From Paenibacillus sp. AN1007 (GTDB lineage: Bacteria; Bacillota; Bacilli; Paenibacillales; Paenibacillaceae): DNA of 64,000 nucleotides. Where the stretch lies: assembly GCF_040702995.1 (NCBI RefSeq), contig NZ_CP159992.1, forward strand, positions 4,241,501-4,305,500, written 5' to 3'. Positions 44,219 through 54,075 of this stretch are shown here, piece by piece. Both the position numbers and the translations under genes were made by a program. Each line of letters opens with the position of its first letter. Positions within the stretch are counted from its first letter, which is position 1. Under the pieces are notes generated by a model that saw only the letters and a program-made list of their open reading frames with translations, made no database searches and was not told where the DNA came from.

Positions 44219-45436
44219 CTATTTGCCTGACTCTTCCTGCATCGAAGTCGCAATACGTACCATTTCATTCTCAGGCAGATCGGCACTCGTAATTCGATAC
44301 TCTACGCCGTCAGAAGTCCAAGTCAGTGTCTGGAGAGCATCTCCACTGATCATACCTGCTGTGAATCCAAGATCGACTAGTCGGGAAGGCGCTAGAGATA
44401 CCGCACGATCCTGAGGCCTTGCTTCATAAATGGTGTAATTGTACGTTCCTTCATAACGGAGCAGGACGGAATAATCCCCGGCTTCCTCCAAAATCTGATC
44501 ATCCTTCAACTTCACACCTTCCGGTGCATATGTCGGCTGAATGACACCAAAGCTTCCGGATTCTTTCGGTTCCGCGGAGGTCGGTTCTTCGCTGCCCGGC
44601 TCACCAGCAGCTCCTTCTGAACCAGACGTTCCTTCTGTTCCTTGCTGCTGTGCGCCCTCACTTACACCTGACTGCCCGTCACTTACAGCTCCGTCCGTCC
44701 CTGCAGCATTCGGAGTATTGGCCGATGATTGTTCGCCCGCATCATCCGTTTTCTCGGCTGGTGCTGCACCTGCGTCGGTCCCCGCCTTATTCCCCTCTTC
44801 TGCCGCAGCTGTCATGTTACGCTGCATATCAAAGGCATCTTTTCCAAAATCGGCACCGAACTTGAAGCTGTCAAACTTCACATCCACAACCACGTTGGCA
44901 TTGGAATCCGATACCTCCACTTGTTTAGGAGCGTAATCACTTTTGTTCAGCCAGATTTTCTGTCTGACCAGCGCATGTGTATTGTAGTTGGCAGCAACAT
45001 CGAACACATAGCTTTCTTTTTCATCCGCAAATTGACGGGTTGTATCCCCCGTAATGCTTCGAATCAACGTTTCATATAGGTAAACCTGACCCTGATTATC
45101 CGGCCAGTCGCTCTGGAAGCGGAAGCTTTTATTCTGACTCGGAGTAAGCACAAAAACCCCTTCATCATTACGAAGTACAATTTGCGTTACATCTTTTTTG
45201 GCATTGGTCAGTGCGATGCGATAATACGAAGGCTTCTGATGCCATACCTCAACCTTATACTGCTGCGGTGTTTCTCCGGTATGCAGCGTCATGACGCCTG
45301 CTCCTTGGTAACTTTCCATCTCTCCAACGACTTCGTTCAGATCTTTGACCACTGCAGCCGCATCCTTCTTCCCGCAGGCGGCAAGTAAGGCCGATAAGAC
45401 CAATACCATGGCAAGCATCCATGATATTCGGCGCAT
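44219..45436 (-). CDS. LolA-like lipoprotein (YdcC type)
   Basis: 405-residue predicted lipoprotein with lipid cysteine 21 after LLAAC. Residues about 25-205 look like the LolA/MucB fold that binds lipids or peptides (MTLHTGETPQQYKVEVWHQK, QKIWLNKSDYAPKQVEV). A disordered Gly/Ser/Ala/Glu/Thr-rich linker (about 209-294) follows, then a conserved C-terminal domain ending SADLPENEMVRIATSM, reminiscent of DUF4367. In B. subtilis ydcC lies next to alr. The ATG at 45436 follows AAAGGGG by eight bases; the longer frame has no support. Confidence 0.86.
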   Translation of the reverse strand: MRRISWMLAMVLVLSALLAACGKKDAAAVVKDLNEVVGEMESYQGAGVMTLHTGETPQQYKVEVWHQKPSYYRIALTNAKKDVTQIVLRNDEGVFVLTPSQNKSFRFQSDWPDNQGQVYLYETLIRSITGDTTRQFADEKESYVFDVAANYNTHALVRQKIWLNKSDYAPKQVEVSDSNANVVVDVKFDSFKFGADFGKDAFDMQRNMTAAAEEGNKAGTDAGAAPAEKTDDAGEQSSANTPNAAGTDGAVSDGQSGVSEGAQQQGTEGTSGSEGAAGEPGSEEPTSAEPKESGSFGVIQPTYAPEGVKLKDDQILEEAGDYSVLLRYEGTYNYTIYEARPQDRAVSLAPSRLVDLGFTAGMISGDALQTLTWTSDGVEYRITSADLPENEMVRIATSMQEESGK

Positions 45437-45783
45437 GACATCATCCCCTTTAGCACATGTTTTCACTTCAGGATTGTGCGTACAGCAGAACCCCTACTTG
45501 ATTAGTACATGTTTATGAGGGACTTGTTCGATATATGCGGACTAGTTTGACAAGCATTGATTGAAACTGTGAGAACATAAGGCAGCGAAGCAAATCTAAG
45601 GCGAATCCGTCTCGAGGAGGATGAAAATATATTCCACAAAAGGGATAATGAATGCAGCTGCATACCTGCCGAGTTCATCGGCCGTGCGCATCATAAATTT
45701 TATTTTTATCTGTTCGATGAATGGGGACTAAATCGACTTCGTTCTTTACTGAAATATCAATTTATAGTTAGGGAGAGATGGAT

Positions 45784-47256
45784 ATGACAACCACAAATAC
45801 GACTGCCGATGCAGCGGCATCACTTCAGACCAAACTGCTTGGATTGGATCAATTCATGACCGGACAGCTCGAACAATGGAAAGGTGTAGGTGCAGCCGTC
45901 GCAGTCGTTCACAAGGATCAGGTCATCTGGAGTAAAGGATACGGCTATCGTGATCTGGAAGCGGGATTGGAGGTCACACCGGACACTTTGTTCGCGATCG
46001 GTTCCAGTACCAAATCGTTCACGGCTGCCGCGGCGGCTCAACTTGTCGATGAAGGGCTCCTTGATTGGGATACTCCGGTTAAAACTTACCTGCCTGATTT
46101 TCAAATGTACGATCCGGTTGCAACCGAACGCCTTACCATCCGGGATATGTTATGCCACCGTTCAGGTCTGCCAAGACATGAGATGGTTTGGTACAATTCT
46201 CCGCGTTCGAGAGAAGAGCTGCTGCTCAGCCTGCGTTATCTTGAACCGAATCGGGACTTCCGCAGCAAATGGCAGTATCAAAACCTGATGTACATGGCCG
46301 CCGGTTATCTGATTGGTCACCTCAAAGGAACCTCATGGGAGCAGGTTGTTCAGGAACGTTTGTTGAACCCGCTCGGAATGAACTCCAGTCTGTTTTCGGT
46401 GAAGGAGATGCAGCAGCTGTCCAACTACGCCAAACCATACATGGATCACGAGGGAGTGCACACGCAGATCCCTTTTCGCACCATCGATGCCATTGGTCCC
46501 GCCGGCTGCATCAACAGCTGCTTGACAGATATGACAGCTTGGCTTCAGTTTCAACTGCAGCAGGGCGTGTGGAAGGAGAACAGTCTCATTTCCAAAGAAC
46601 AAATGGCCGAAATGCATATTCCACAGATGGCCTCTGATTCTCCGTTCCACAGCAAAGAGCTGCCTGTAAGTACATACGGGCTTGGGTGGATGATTGAACC
46701 TTACCGCGGACACGCCATGATCCATCACGGCGGAGCTATTGACGGTTTTGCTTCCCAGGTGGCCTTCCTGCCGGATGAACAGATTGGAATCGTTGTGCTC
46801 AGCAATACCAACGGAAGTGTCATTCCGTATACTACTGCCTTTTACATTATGGACTGCCTGCTGGGAATGGAGCCTGTTGACTGGACCTCAACCTTTTTGG
46901 GACTCATGGGACAAGTAGAGCTTACAGAAGAAGAAAAACCAAAACCTGAGGCTTCTCCCTCTGTTCAGCCCCTTGATTGTCCTGTCTCCGTATACACAGG
47001 AACTTACAACCATCCCGGATATGGAGAGATCCTTGTACATGAGACGGATGAAGGTTTGCAGATGAGATTAAATAACCTCGATATGCCACTGCAGTATAAG
47101 GGCAGTCACTCGTTCTCCGTCACATTGTCCCATTTTGGTTGGAGCCTGGATTGTACATTTGAGGTAAACGAGGGTCTGCCTGCTGCTTCGGTGTGTGTCC
47201 CTTTTGTACTCGAACCGAAAGCCCGGCCAATCCTATTCACCAGACTGCAGGACTAA
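45784..47256 (+). CDS. Class C beta-lactamase-type serine hydrolase with DUF3471 domain
   Basis: 490-residue serine hydrolase. The SxxK motif is GSSTKSF near residues 74-77, the YxN-like motif is in WQYQNLMYMAAGYL, and the third motif region is HHGGAIDGFASQVAF. The C-terminal 90 residues look like DUF3471. There is no signal peptide, so it is probably cytoplasmic, acting on peptides or esters. The ATG at 45784 is eight bases from GGGAG; another ATG six bases upstream is too close. The gap upstream (45437-45783) holds divergent promoters that I could not pin down. Confidence 0.9.
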   Translation: MTTTNTTADAAASLQTKLLGLDQFMTGQLEQWKGVGAAVAVVHKDQVIWSKGYGYRDLEAGLEVTPDTLFAIGSSTKSFTAAAAAQLVDEGLLDWDTPVKTYLPDFQMYDPVATERLTIRDMLCHRSGLPRHEMVWYNSPRSREELLLSLRYLEPNRDFRSKWQYQNLMYMAAGYLIGHLKGTSWEQVVQERLLNPLGMNSSLFSVKEMQQLSNYAKPYMDHEGVHTQIPFRTIDAIGPAGCINSCLTDMTAWLQFQLQQGVWKENSLISKEQMAEMHIPQMASDSPFHSKELPVSTYGLGWMIEPYRGHAMIHHGGAIDGFASQVAFLPDEQIGIVVLSNTNGSVIPYTTAFYIMDCLLGMEPVDWTSTFLGLMGQVELTEEEKPKPEASPSVQPLDCPVSVYTGTYNHPGYGEILVHETDEGLQMRLNNLDMPLQYKGSHSFSVTLSHFGWSLDCTFEVNEGLPAASVCVPFVLEPKARPILFTRLQD

Positions 47257-47287
47257 AAAATTCTACAGTCGTTGTAAAGGAGATATG

Positions 47288-47326
47288 TCTCGTTGTGGAA
47301 GATTATCATTGTCTACCACAACGGGA
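47288..47326. other. Inverted repeat between convergent genes
   Basis: TCTCGTTGTGG (47288-47298) pairs with 47316-47326 with one G-U pair. It overlaps the last codons of the SgrR-like gene and could act as a weak terminator. Confidence 0.45.
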
Positions 47327-49175
47327 TATACACCGGATAACTCGTCTCTGTCTCCGAGGATTCTTCTGCGGTCAACGATCCTGACTTTCTTCGTATCCAA
47401 AGCTGCCGCAGATCGGGTAACCCATAACCCGCAATTTTATAATTACGCAGAGAAGCATCATGGGCATGTTCTTCTTTGAAAGAGTATACTGGCAAAATCA
47501 ATGCTTCTTCGATCAGCCGATCCTCCAGTTGAATTAATCTTTCCATCCGCAGAGCTGGTTCCCGGATCATGACGATATGCTCGCATTCATGCGCAAGTTC
47601 TGCTCTCCAGTAGTCATTCATTGCAAGCAGGAATAATGTATTGCCGAATGTATACATCGTGATCAAACTCCGCATCACATGCTCATCAAATACTTCTCCC
47701 GTGTAGATGATCTCATAAGGCTGCAGTTCATGATGATAGACCGCATGAACAGGATCACCGGGAACAATGGTTACATTTAATCCAATCGCTGCACAGCGCT
47801 CAGCAAACCATGCCATATCGGACTCCATCTGCTCCCCTTCCTCCACCCAGACCCGTAAATGCTCTCCTTGGTAAGAGCTTTGTTCCAGCAGCGCCGCTGC
47901 CTGTTCAAGTACAGACCTGCCCGATTCCGTTTGAACCGCATCCCTCTCAACAGAAGGAGCTATCGTTCGAACCTCTCGCATTGGACCACGAATCAAACTT
48001 TCAGCTTTCTTGATGTGAGGACTGGCGGACGCTGCAGTTAACTCATCCGACTGGAGAAGCAGCCTAACCGCTTGACGGAAATAAAGATCTTGATGCGGGC
48101 CGTCCTTTTGCATATTAAACGTCATAAATACACCTCCCTGAATCTCATGCTCGACAGCACGAGGTGTATCCTCTGGGAACAGACGCTGCTTAATTGCGTT
48201 TTCAGGCCAGTCAGAGTGCGGCAGCTGCCATACTTCAACCCGGTCAATATAGGCGCGTCCCCGGAAGTAAGAGGGGAATGCCTCCAGTACTAACAGATTA
48301 GCGTCATGACGTGTAATGCGATACGGTCCTGTTCCAATCGGACGAAGCGGCTCCATCTGTACATCCCTGGGTATAATCGAAGCATACAGACTGCTCAGCA
48401 GATCAGGGAACATGAAGTTGGGTTGACACAGTACAAAGTGCACCGTCAGGCTGTCCACTGCCTCAATGGATTGGATGGAGGCAAACATGGCTCTGCTGGG
48501 GTTCGCCGGATCTTCAATAATGCGATCAAAGGAAAATTTGACATCTGATGCGTCCATAACGCGACCATGATGGAAAAGGATGCCTTTGTTCAGATGAAAC
48601 GTCCACCGTCTTCCTTCCCGGTCACTCTCCCACGCTACAGCGAGACTTGGCTCGCACTGCTGTCGCTCCGCATTATACCGAACCAAACGGTCGAAAACTT
48701 CAGTAATGATAAAACCTTCTCCCCACATCGCCGTCTGCGTGGGGTCCAGCGTCTTGAAAGGCGTGTTCTGTGGAATCCGCAGCGTATCCGTTCTGCCTTC
48801 CATCCCCTCATTAGAGCGCAAACCGAATAGATGCTGCAGATTATGGACCAGCTGCTCTCTGATTAAGGGAGGCAGGGACGAGGCCATTTCGTAGGCATCT
48901 TCCATTCTGTTGGCATACAGAAGCTGGTCAAAACGTTCCGAAGCAGCCGCGGCCGCTGGTTTGCAAAAGACAAGTACCGACTTTTTGCCTCGTCCACGCT
49001 GCGGGCTCCAACTCACCCAACCGTTCTCTTTGAATTTGTTCATAATCAGATTCATGTTGCGCATCGTACAGCACAAATGCCCTGCAAGTTCGCCGATGGT
49101 AATATGCAGTTCCTGATCGTCCTGTATATGCTGAAACTTCAACCGCAGCTGCATGTAATGTTCCGAGATATCCAT
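47313..49175 (-). CDS. SgrR-like regulator with solute-binding domain
   Basis: 620-residue protein. The N-terminal 110 residues form an SgrR-type DNA-binding domain (HITIGELAGHLCCTMRNMNL, KENGWVSWSPQRGRGKKSVL). The rest is an ABC-type peptide/sugar-binding domain (SBP family 5: FHLNKGILFHHGRVMDASDV, RPIGTGPYRITRHDANLLVL). In E. coli SgrR responds to sugar-phosphate stress and activates an adjacent MFS exporter; here an MFS gene is divergently adjacent. The ATG at 49175 follows GAAGGGCGG; the frame open to 49217 lacks a binding site. Confidence 0.9.
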   Translation of the reverse strand: MDISEHYMQLRLKFQHIQDDQELHITIGELAGHLCCTMRNMNLIMNKFKENGWVSWSPQRGRGKKSVLVFCKPAAAAASERFDQLLYANRMEDAYEMASSLPPLIREQLVHNLQHLFGLRSNEGMEGRTDTLRIPQNTPFKTLDPTQTAMWGEGFIITEVFDRLVRYNAERQQCEPSLAVAWESDREGRRWTFHLNKGILFHHGRVMDASDVKFSFDRIIEDPANPSRAMFASIQSIEAVDSLTVHFVLCQPNFMFPDLLSSLYASIIPRDVQMEPLRPIGTGPYRITRHDANLLVLEAFPSYFRGRAYIDRVEVWQLPHSDWPENAIKQRLFPEDTPRAVEHEIQGGVFMTFNMQKDGPHQDLYFRQAVRLLLQSDELTAASASPHIKKAESLIRGPMREVRTIAPSVERDAVQTESGRSVLEQAAALLEQSSYQGEHLRVWVEEGEQMESDMAWFAERCAAIGLNVTIVPGDPVHAVYHHELQPYEIIYTGEVFDEHVMRSLITMYTFGNTLFLLAMNDYWRAELAHECEHIVMIREPALRMERLIQLEDRLIEEALILPVYSFKEEHAHDASLRNYKIAGYGLPDLRQLWIRRKSGSLTAEESSETETSYPVYIPLW

Positions 49176-49312
49176 ATGCCGCCCTTCACTCCCAACCCGT
49201 TCAATATTAGAGTTCATAAAATACGAAATACATGCGATTATGTATACAGTTTTTCTTCAGGTTTTCTTCCATTATACTCGGTAACATCAACTTGAACACT
49301 GGAAGGAAGAAG

Positions 49313-50561
49313 ATGAAAGCTATGAAATTTACCGATCTGCATCCGAATATCAAGATTCGAATCGTGACTGATTTTTTTACCGATTTGACGCAAAAAACAA
49401 TTCTTCCCTTTATGGCGATTTATCTGAGTTTGCAGATTGGTGCCGAATGGGCAGGGCTGCCTGCTGACCGTTAATATTATTGCTTCCATGTTAGCCGGAC
49501 TTGGCGCAGGATATTGGTCCGATCGAATCGGTCGTAAAAAACTGATGATCCTCGCTCAAAGTCTGCAGGTATTTTCCCTCTTCTGGCTGGCAGCTGCCAA
49601 CTCACCCTGGATGAATTCCGTGACATTGACATGTCTCATGTTTCTTCTCAGCAGCATCAGTTCAGGAATAACGGCCCCGATTGCAGGTGCCATGATTGTG
49701 GATGTAAGCAGTGAACAGGAACGTCATTACATCTATGGACTGCAGTACTGGACAACCAACGCAGCCATCACTTTCGGTGCCCTGCTGGGTGGGCTTTTAT
49801 TCGAATCCTTTCGTTTTCTGCTGTTCAGCCTGGTCTGTATGGAAAGTATCGCAACTTTGCTGATTCTGATTTTTTTTATTCATGAAACAATGGAGAACAG
49901 ACATGATACAGTCCTCCCCCAAAACGCACTAAACACCTACAAAAGTATTGTCTACGACAAACGCTTCATGGTGTTTTTTACAGCAACCGTTCTTGCCGTG
50001 TCCCTAGAATTTCAGTTGGATAAATACATTGCAGTGCGGTTAAAAAATGAATTCGCCGGAGAGCTGCTGGGCTTCCATATATCAGGTCTTCACATGTTCA
50101 GCTTAGTCATGATCATCAATACCGTGCTGGTTGTCTTAATCGCGATTCCCTTCGGTAAATGCATCAGCCGCCTTAGTTCCAGAACGATTATAACAACAGG
50201 AATGATGCTCTATACAGCAGGATTTGTCGTCCTGGCTTTCAGTAACTGGGCATGGCTGCTTATCACTTCTGCTGTGCTGCTGACGATTGGGGAACTTATG
50301 TATGCACCTGTGCGTCAGGTTCTCCTGGCCGGGATCATTCCTGATTCAAATCGTGCTGCTTATCTGGCTGCCGATGGACTCAGCTATAATATCGCTGCTC
50401 TGCTGGGAAGTATCGGCTTGACCGTGGGTGCTCTCCTCCCTTCATACGTAATGGCTGGTTTATACCTGACCACCGGATTGGGTGCCCTTTACTTTTTTCG
50501 AATCTTGCTTCGAGCCAGGGCCTCACGGCAGCAGAACCACTCCTATGCAGATGCCTCATAA
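49313..50561 (+). pseudogene. MFS transporter, frameshifted near the first loop
   Basis: The start (MKAMKFTDLHPNIKIRIVTD, then LTQKTILPFMAIYLSLQIG) is in one frame and stops at 49474. From about 49460 the next frame continues as LLTVNIIASMLAGLGAGYWS with DRIGRKKL, the MFS loop 2-3 motif, and runs through about eleven more helices to 50561. A single extra C within 49458-49461 (GGGCTGCCTGCTG) explains it; removing it gives 415 residues, a normal drug/sugar exporter size. GGAAGG precedes the ATG. A single-base pseudogene or a sequencing error. Confidence 0.85.
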
Positions 50562-50595
50562 GCCGTATAAAACCTGTGGCAAAACATGAATCTCA

Positions 50596-50619
50596 AGAGC
50601 CCTTCGAGGCTCTTTTTTT
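50596..50619 (+). terminator. Terminator of the MFS gene
   Basis: AGAGCC (50596-50601) pairs with GGCTCT (50608-50613), followed by seven T. Confidence 0.82.
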
Positions 50620-50653
50620 CTCCTATTGAACTCGAAGTACAAGTTTGAAAAGT

Positions 50654-50668
50654 AAATAATCATTATCA
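50654..50668 (+). promoter_or_regulatory. Fur-box-like site upstream of the XRE/DUF3169 pair
   Basis: AAATAATCATTATCA matches the 7-1-7 Fur consensus TGATAATNATTATCA at 13 of 15 positions. It lies 16 bases upstream of the candidate -35. Confidence 0.45.
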
Positions 50669-50683
50669 TTTTGTATATTATTG

Positions 50684-50712
50684 TTTACATTTTGAAAATA
50701 ATCATGTACATT
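50684..50712 (+). promoter_or_regulatory. Promoter of the XRE/DUF3169 operon
   Basis: TTTACA (50684-50689), 17 bases and TACATT (50707-50712), with start near 50719, just before the ribosome binding site. Confidence 0.5.
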
Positions 50713-50732
50713 ATATCCATGGAGGTGAGTAC

Positions 50733-50960
50733 GTGGAAGAATTGCACAATCATGTTCGGGAGCTGCGTGCCAGAGACCGTTTATCCCAGGCTGAGCTGGC
50801 CAAACTCATCGGTGCATCCCGTCAAACGATCGCTCTGATTGAACGCGGAGATTATTCTCCTTCGGTCGTTCTGGCACTGAAAATTGCCCATGTGTTCGGC
50901 GAATCTGTTGAAAAAATATTTGAATTGAAAGGTGGAGATGAAAATGAACCAAACCGCTAA
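50733..50960 (+). CDS. Small XRE-family regulator
   Basis: 75-residue, single-domain helix-turn-helix protein (LSQAELAKLIGASRQTIALI, GDYSPSVVLALKIAHVFGES), of the small type often paired with a membrane protein gene. The GTG start follows GGAGGTGA. It overlaps the DUF3169 gene by 17 bases and likely regulates this operon. Confidence 0.9.
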   Translation: MEELHNHVRELRARDRLSQAELAKLIGASRQTIALIERGDYSPSVVLALKIAHVFGESVEKIFELKGGDENEPNR

Positions 50961-51732
50961 TACCTCATCGAAAAAGAAACGCATGCGTCTTCCGCTTTAT
51001 GCCGCTGGCGGAGCTGTTGTCGGATTTCTGACCTCAGCTATGGTCACCAAAATCCCCTCTGATCTCAACTGGACCCTGTCCGTTTATTATGATTACGATC
51101 TGCTGTTTGCCCTCACTGCGCTTGTCGTGCTGGTTACGATGATCTGGAACAGCATCAGCCTAGCTCGTACACCATCTGTTCGTCCCGAGGAGGAAGATGA
51201 CATGGATTCCATGGGTGACAACCATTCACTGGTTTCCCCCGCCGAGCGTTCACTGGGGAGTGCCATGATGCTCAGCACGTTCAGTGTCATTGCTTCGTTT
51301 GCCTGGGTCGCGCTTGCCCTTTCATTATATATGTCCAACAGGAAATTCCCCTTGTCCTCGTCTCCGGACCTGTATATGCTTGGAAACCTTGTAGTCTCAT
51401 TTATTGCTGTGATCATCGTTGTTATACTGCAGACCCTGACCATTAAACGTTACAATCTGTATTTCCCTGACCGTGCACTCGACCTGAATTCCCGCAGCAT
51501 GAAAAAAGATCACTTTGAAAAGCTGGATGAAGGAGAAAAATGGATTGTTTATCGTGCAGCGTATCGTTCCTTTCAGATGATGAATCTGCTTCTTGGCATA
51601 GGAATGGCGGCCATGGTGCTGTATTCCGTATTATTTACCTTTGCCCCATTCCCCATCGTACTGCTGTCCATCATCTGGATTATCAACCTGGGCGTTTATT
51701 TTCGTGAAACCTATCGCAATCAGAAACAGTAA
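50944..51732 (+). CDS. DUF3169-like membrane protein
   Basis: 262-residue protein with about six membrane helices: near residues 17-37, 50-70, 105-130, 142-165 and two at the end. A conserved soluble loop sits between helices 4 and 5 (DHFEKLDEGEKWIVYRAAYR). DUF3169 proteins are commonly encoded next to a small XRE regulator, as here; their function is unknown. The ATG at 50944 follows AGGTGGAG by about six bases; earlier in-frame GTG/ATG codons overlap that site. Confidence 0.82.
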   Translation: MNQTANTSSKKKRMRLPLYAAGGAVVGFLTSAMVTKIPSDLNWTLSVYYDYDLLFALTALVVLVTMIWNSISLARTPSVRPEEEDDMDSMGDNHSLVSPAERSLGSAMMLSTFSVIASFAWVALALSLYMSNRKFPLSSSPDLYMLGNLVVSFIAVIIVVILQTLTIKRYNLYFPDRALDLNSRSMKKDHFEKLDEGEKWIVYRAAYRSFQMMNLLLGIGMAAMVLYSVLFTFAPFPIVLLSIIWIINLGVYFRETYRNQKQ

Positions 51733-51780
51733 TACAAGTGAGCTTCCTGCTTTGGTAAAAATGACTAAAGGAGTGATTAC

Positions 51781-54003
51781 GTGCATTTGTTCAATTCAAA
51801 TTCTCGCTTCAAATGGACAGCCGTTACCAGCGCATGTCTGGCGGTTGTCCTGTCTTTAAGTCTCTGGGTTCCTCAGGTTCAGGCGCAGTCCGCTGCAGCA
51901 GCTGGCGATTCAAAGCCTCCAGCTGCGCTGAATGCAGAGTCTGCCGCTGCATTTCTGGATGAATTCTTCGCATCATCTGAAACCAAACCTCATTACGTTG
52001 GCGCTTCCGTTATCGTTGTAAAGGACGGTCAGATTCTCGCTGAAAAAGGATACGGCTATGCCGATCTGGACAAAAAGACACCTGTCGATCCGAAAAATAC
52101 AGCGTTTCGTGTCGCCTCCGTCTCCAAAACCTTTACAGCAGCTGCTGTAATGCAGCTTGCGGAGCAGGGCAAAGTTGATTTGAAAGCTGATTTTCAGACT
52201 TATGTAAAAGGCCTTGAATTCGAAAATCCGTTCGGCACTCCGGTAACCGTGGAAAACCTGCTGACACATACCACGGGATTTGAAATTCGTGATCCGCAGT
52301 TAGAAGATATTCACACCGATCCGGGCAAGCACATATCGATGGAAGATTACGCAATGAAGCACATGCCTCCTGTTGTGCGAAAGCCTGGGAGCGCATACAT
52401 GTACGATAACTTCTCGTTTCTGCTGCTCGGCATGATTGTGGAAAACGTCAGCGGTGAGCCATTTGAATCTTATATGCAGGAGCATATCTTCAAGCCTCTT
52501 GGCATGAATAACAGCAGTTTTATGCTGAACGAAAAGTTCAAGTCTCAGCTCGCTACCGGCTACGATACCGTACATAAGCCGGTTGATCTATATATGCTCG
52601 AACCGACACCCATGCCGCAAGGCGGGATGCTGTCGACAGCGGATGACATCGGTAAGTTTATGATTGCCTTTCTGAATGACGGCAAAAAGGATGATCATCA
52701 GATTTTGAAAGCCGCAACCGTGAAAAGCATGGAACAATATCGTTCTTCCATTCACCCGCTGCTGCCGGATACCGCTTACGGATTTGAAGCACCATTTCAG
52801 CTTCCTGGGGCAGGAAGCAGTTCCAAAGTAATTACCAAAGCAGGCGACCTGTCAGGTTACAGCTCTTATCTATTTTTTATTCCTGAGCAGAACACAGGTG
52901 TCTTCCTGACCTATAATCAGAATGGAGCTCTCCGCAGCCTGCTCTACTCGGCCTTTATTCAGCATTTCTATCCGCAGTATGCTAAACCCGTACAATTCAA
53001 GGAGTACACACCACAATCTGCGGAAGAGCTCAGACGCTTCAACGGTTTGTATGCCGACCTTCGGATCAGCACAATCATCAGCAAGCTTCAAGCTGGCGGT
53101 GAAACGTCCAGTCAATTAAGCATTAGTGATCCGTTTCTGGGCGAACGTAAGCTGATTCAAGTGGAGGACAATCTGTTCAAAGATGAATTAACAGGACAGT
53201 TTACAGCCTTCAAATCATACGAAGATGGAACGACCTACATGAGGGAACCTTACCTCAATCCTTTCGGGTATGCTAAAAAAGGGCAAAAAGCTGCCGGCTT
53301 CCGGGATGTTCCGAACAACAGTCCTTATGCTCAAGCAATCCATGGTTTGCAATCTCTGGGATACTTGGAGAATGAAGCTAACCAGTCTTTCAAACCCAAA
53401 ACAACAGTAACCCGAGCTGAATTTATTGAGAATATCCTTAAATTAAGCGGGCTTAAACCGAGCAAGACCACACCACCTGCAGATACTGACTGGGCAGGCC
53501 ATGCCGCAGCCGGCTATATTCAGCTTGGTTATGAAATGGGCATGATTACAGGTGCAGATGAGAAACAGTTCAAACCGGATCAAGCTATAGTTCGGCAGGA
53601 AGCAGCTGCGATGATGTGGCGAGCTTTGCAGCTGCAGTATCCAAGCGAACTGTTTAAGGACGTCAAACTTGCAGGTAGTACCGATACCTGGGCTGTGCCT
53701 GCGGTGCAAATGATGGTGAAGCTCGGCATCTATGGCCCTGAGGTTAAAATCCAGGAGGATGGTGCTGTGGACTTCCTTTCACGCAAACCACTGATTCGCC
53801 AGGAACAGGCTGCCATCATGTATGCATTAATCACGCAGCCAACAGACCGTATCGTCGCTGAATTGAGAGCTGAACAGCAGCAGGAGCCGCAACCTTCAGC
53901 GGAGGAGTCATCCGAAGAAGCTGGTACGCCAGAGAGCAAGCCAGAGGTTACCCCGCCGATTCCAACAACAGAGAGCACTCCTGCCGCAGCATCCGTCCAA
54001 TAA
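51781..54003 (+). CDS. Surface serine hydrolase with three SLH anchor repeats
   Basis: 740-residue secreted protein. The signal peptide covers about residues 1-36. A class C beta-lactamase-type domain follows (SxxK in VASVSKTFTA near 115; YxN in MYDNFSFLLLGMI). Three S-layer homology repeats lie at about 500-690 (GFRDVPNNSPYAQAIHGL; WAGHAAAGYIQLGYEMG; DTWAVPAVQMMVKLGI). The E/P/S/T-rich tail is likely disordered. SLH repeats bind pyruvylated wall polysaccharide, so the enzyme is displayed on the surface. The GTG start follows AAAGGAGTGA. Confidence 0.93.
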   Translation: MHLFNSNSRFKWTAVTSACLAVVLSLSLWVPQVQAQSAAAAGDSKPPAALNAESAAAFLDEFFASSETKPHYVGASVIVVKDGQILAEKGYGYADLDKKTPVDPKNTAFRVASVSKTFTAAAVMQLAEQGKVDLKADFQTYVKGLEFENPFGTPVTVENLLTHTTGFEIRDPQLEDIHTDPGKHISMEDYAMKHMPPVVRKPGSAYMYDNFSFLLLGMIVENVSGEPFESYMQEHIFKPLGMNNSSFMLNEKFKSQLATGYDTVHKPVDLYMLEPTPMPQGGMLSTADDIGKFMIAFLNDGKKDDHQILKAATVKSMEQYRSSIHPLLPDTAYGFEAPFQLPGAGSSSKVITKAGDLSGYSSYLFFIPEQNTGVFLTYNQNGALRSLLYSAFIQHFYPQYAKPVQFKEYTPQSAEELRRFNGLYADLRISTIISKLQAGGETSSQLSISDPFLGERKLIQVEDNLFKDELTGQFTAFKSYEDGTTYMREPYLNPFGYAKKGQKAAGFRDVPNNSPYAQAIHGLQSLGYLENEANQSFKPKTTVTRAEFIENILKLSGLKPSKTTPPADTDWAGHAAAGYIQLGYEMGMITGADEKQFKPDQAIVRQEAAAMMWRALQLQYPSELFKDVKLAGSTDTWAVPAVQMMVKLGIYGPEVKIQEDGAVDFLSRKPLIRQEQAAIMYALITQPTDRIVAELRAEQQQEPQPSAEESSEEAGTPESKPEVTPPIPTTESTPAAASVQ

Positions 54004-54022
54004 AAATGCAGTAACAGTAAAC

Positions 54023-54075
54023 AACCAAAAGGCTTGTTCGAAAGGGAATCCCCTTCACGAACAAGCCTTTTGGTT
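54023..54075. terminator. Bidirectional terminator, 18 bp perfect stem
   Basis: 54023-54040 pairs perfectly with 54058-54075. It lies between the surface hydrolase and the convergent helical-repeat gene and overlaps the last two bases of the latter. Confidence 0.8.
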
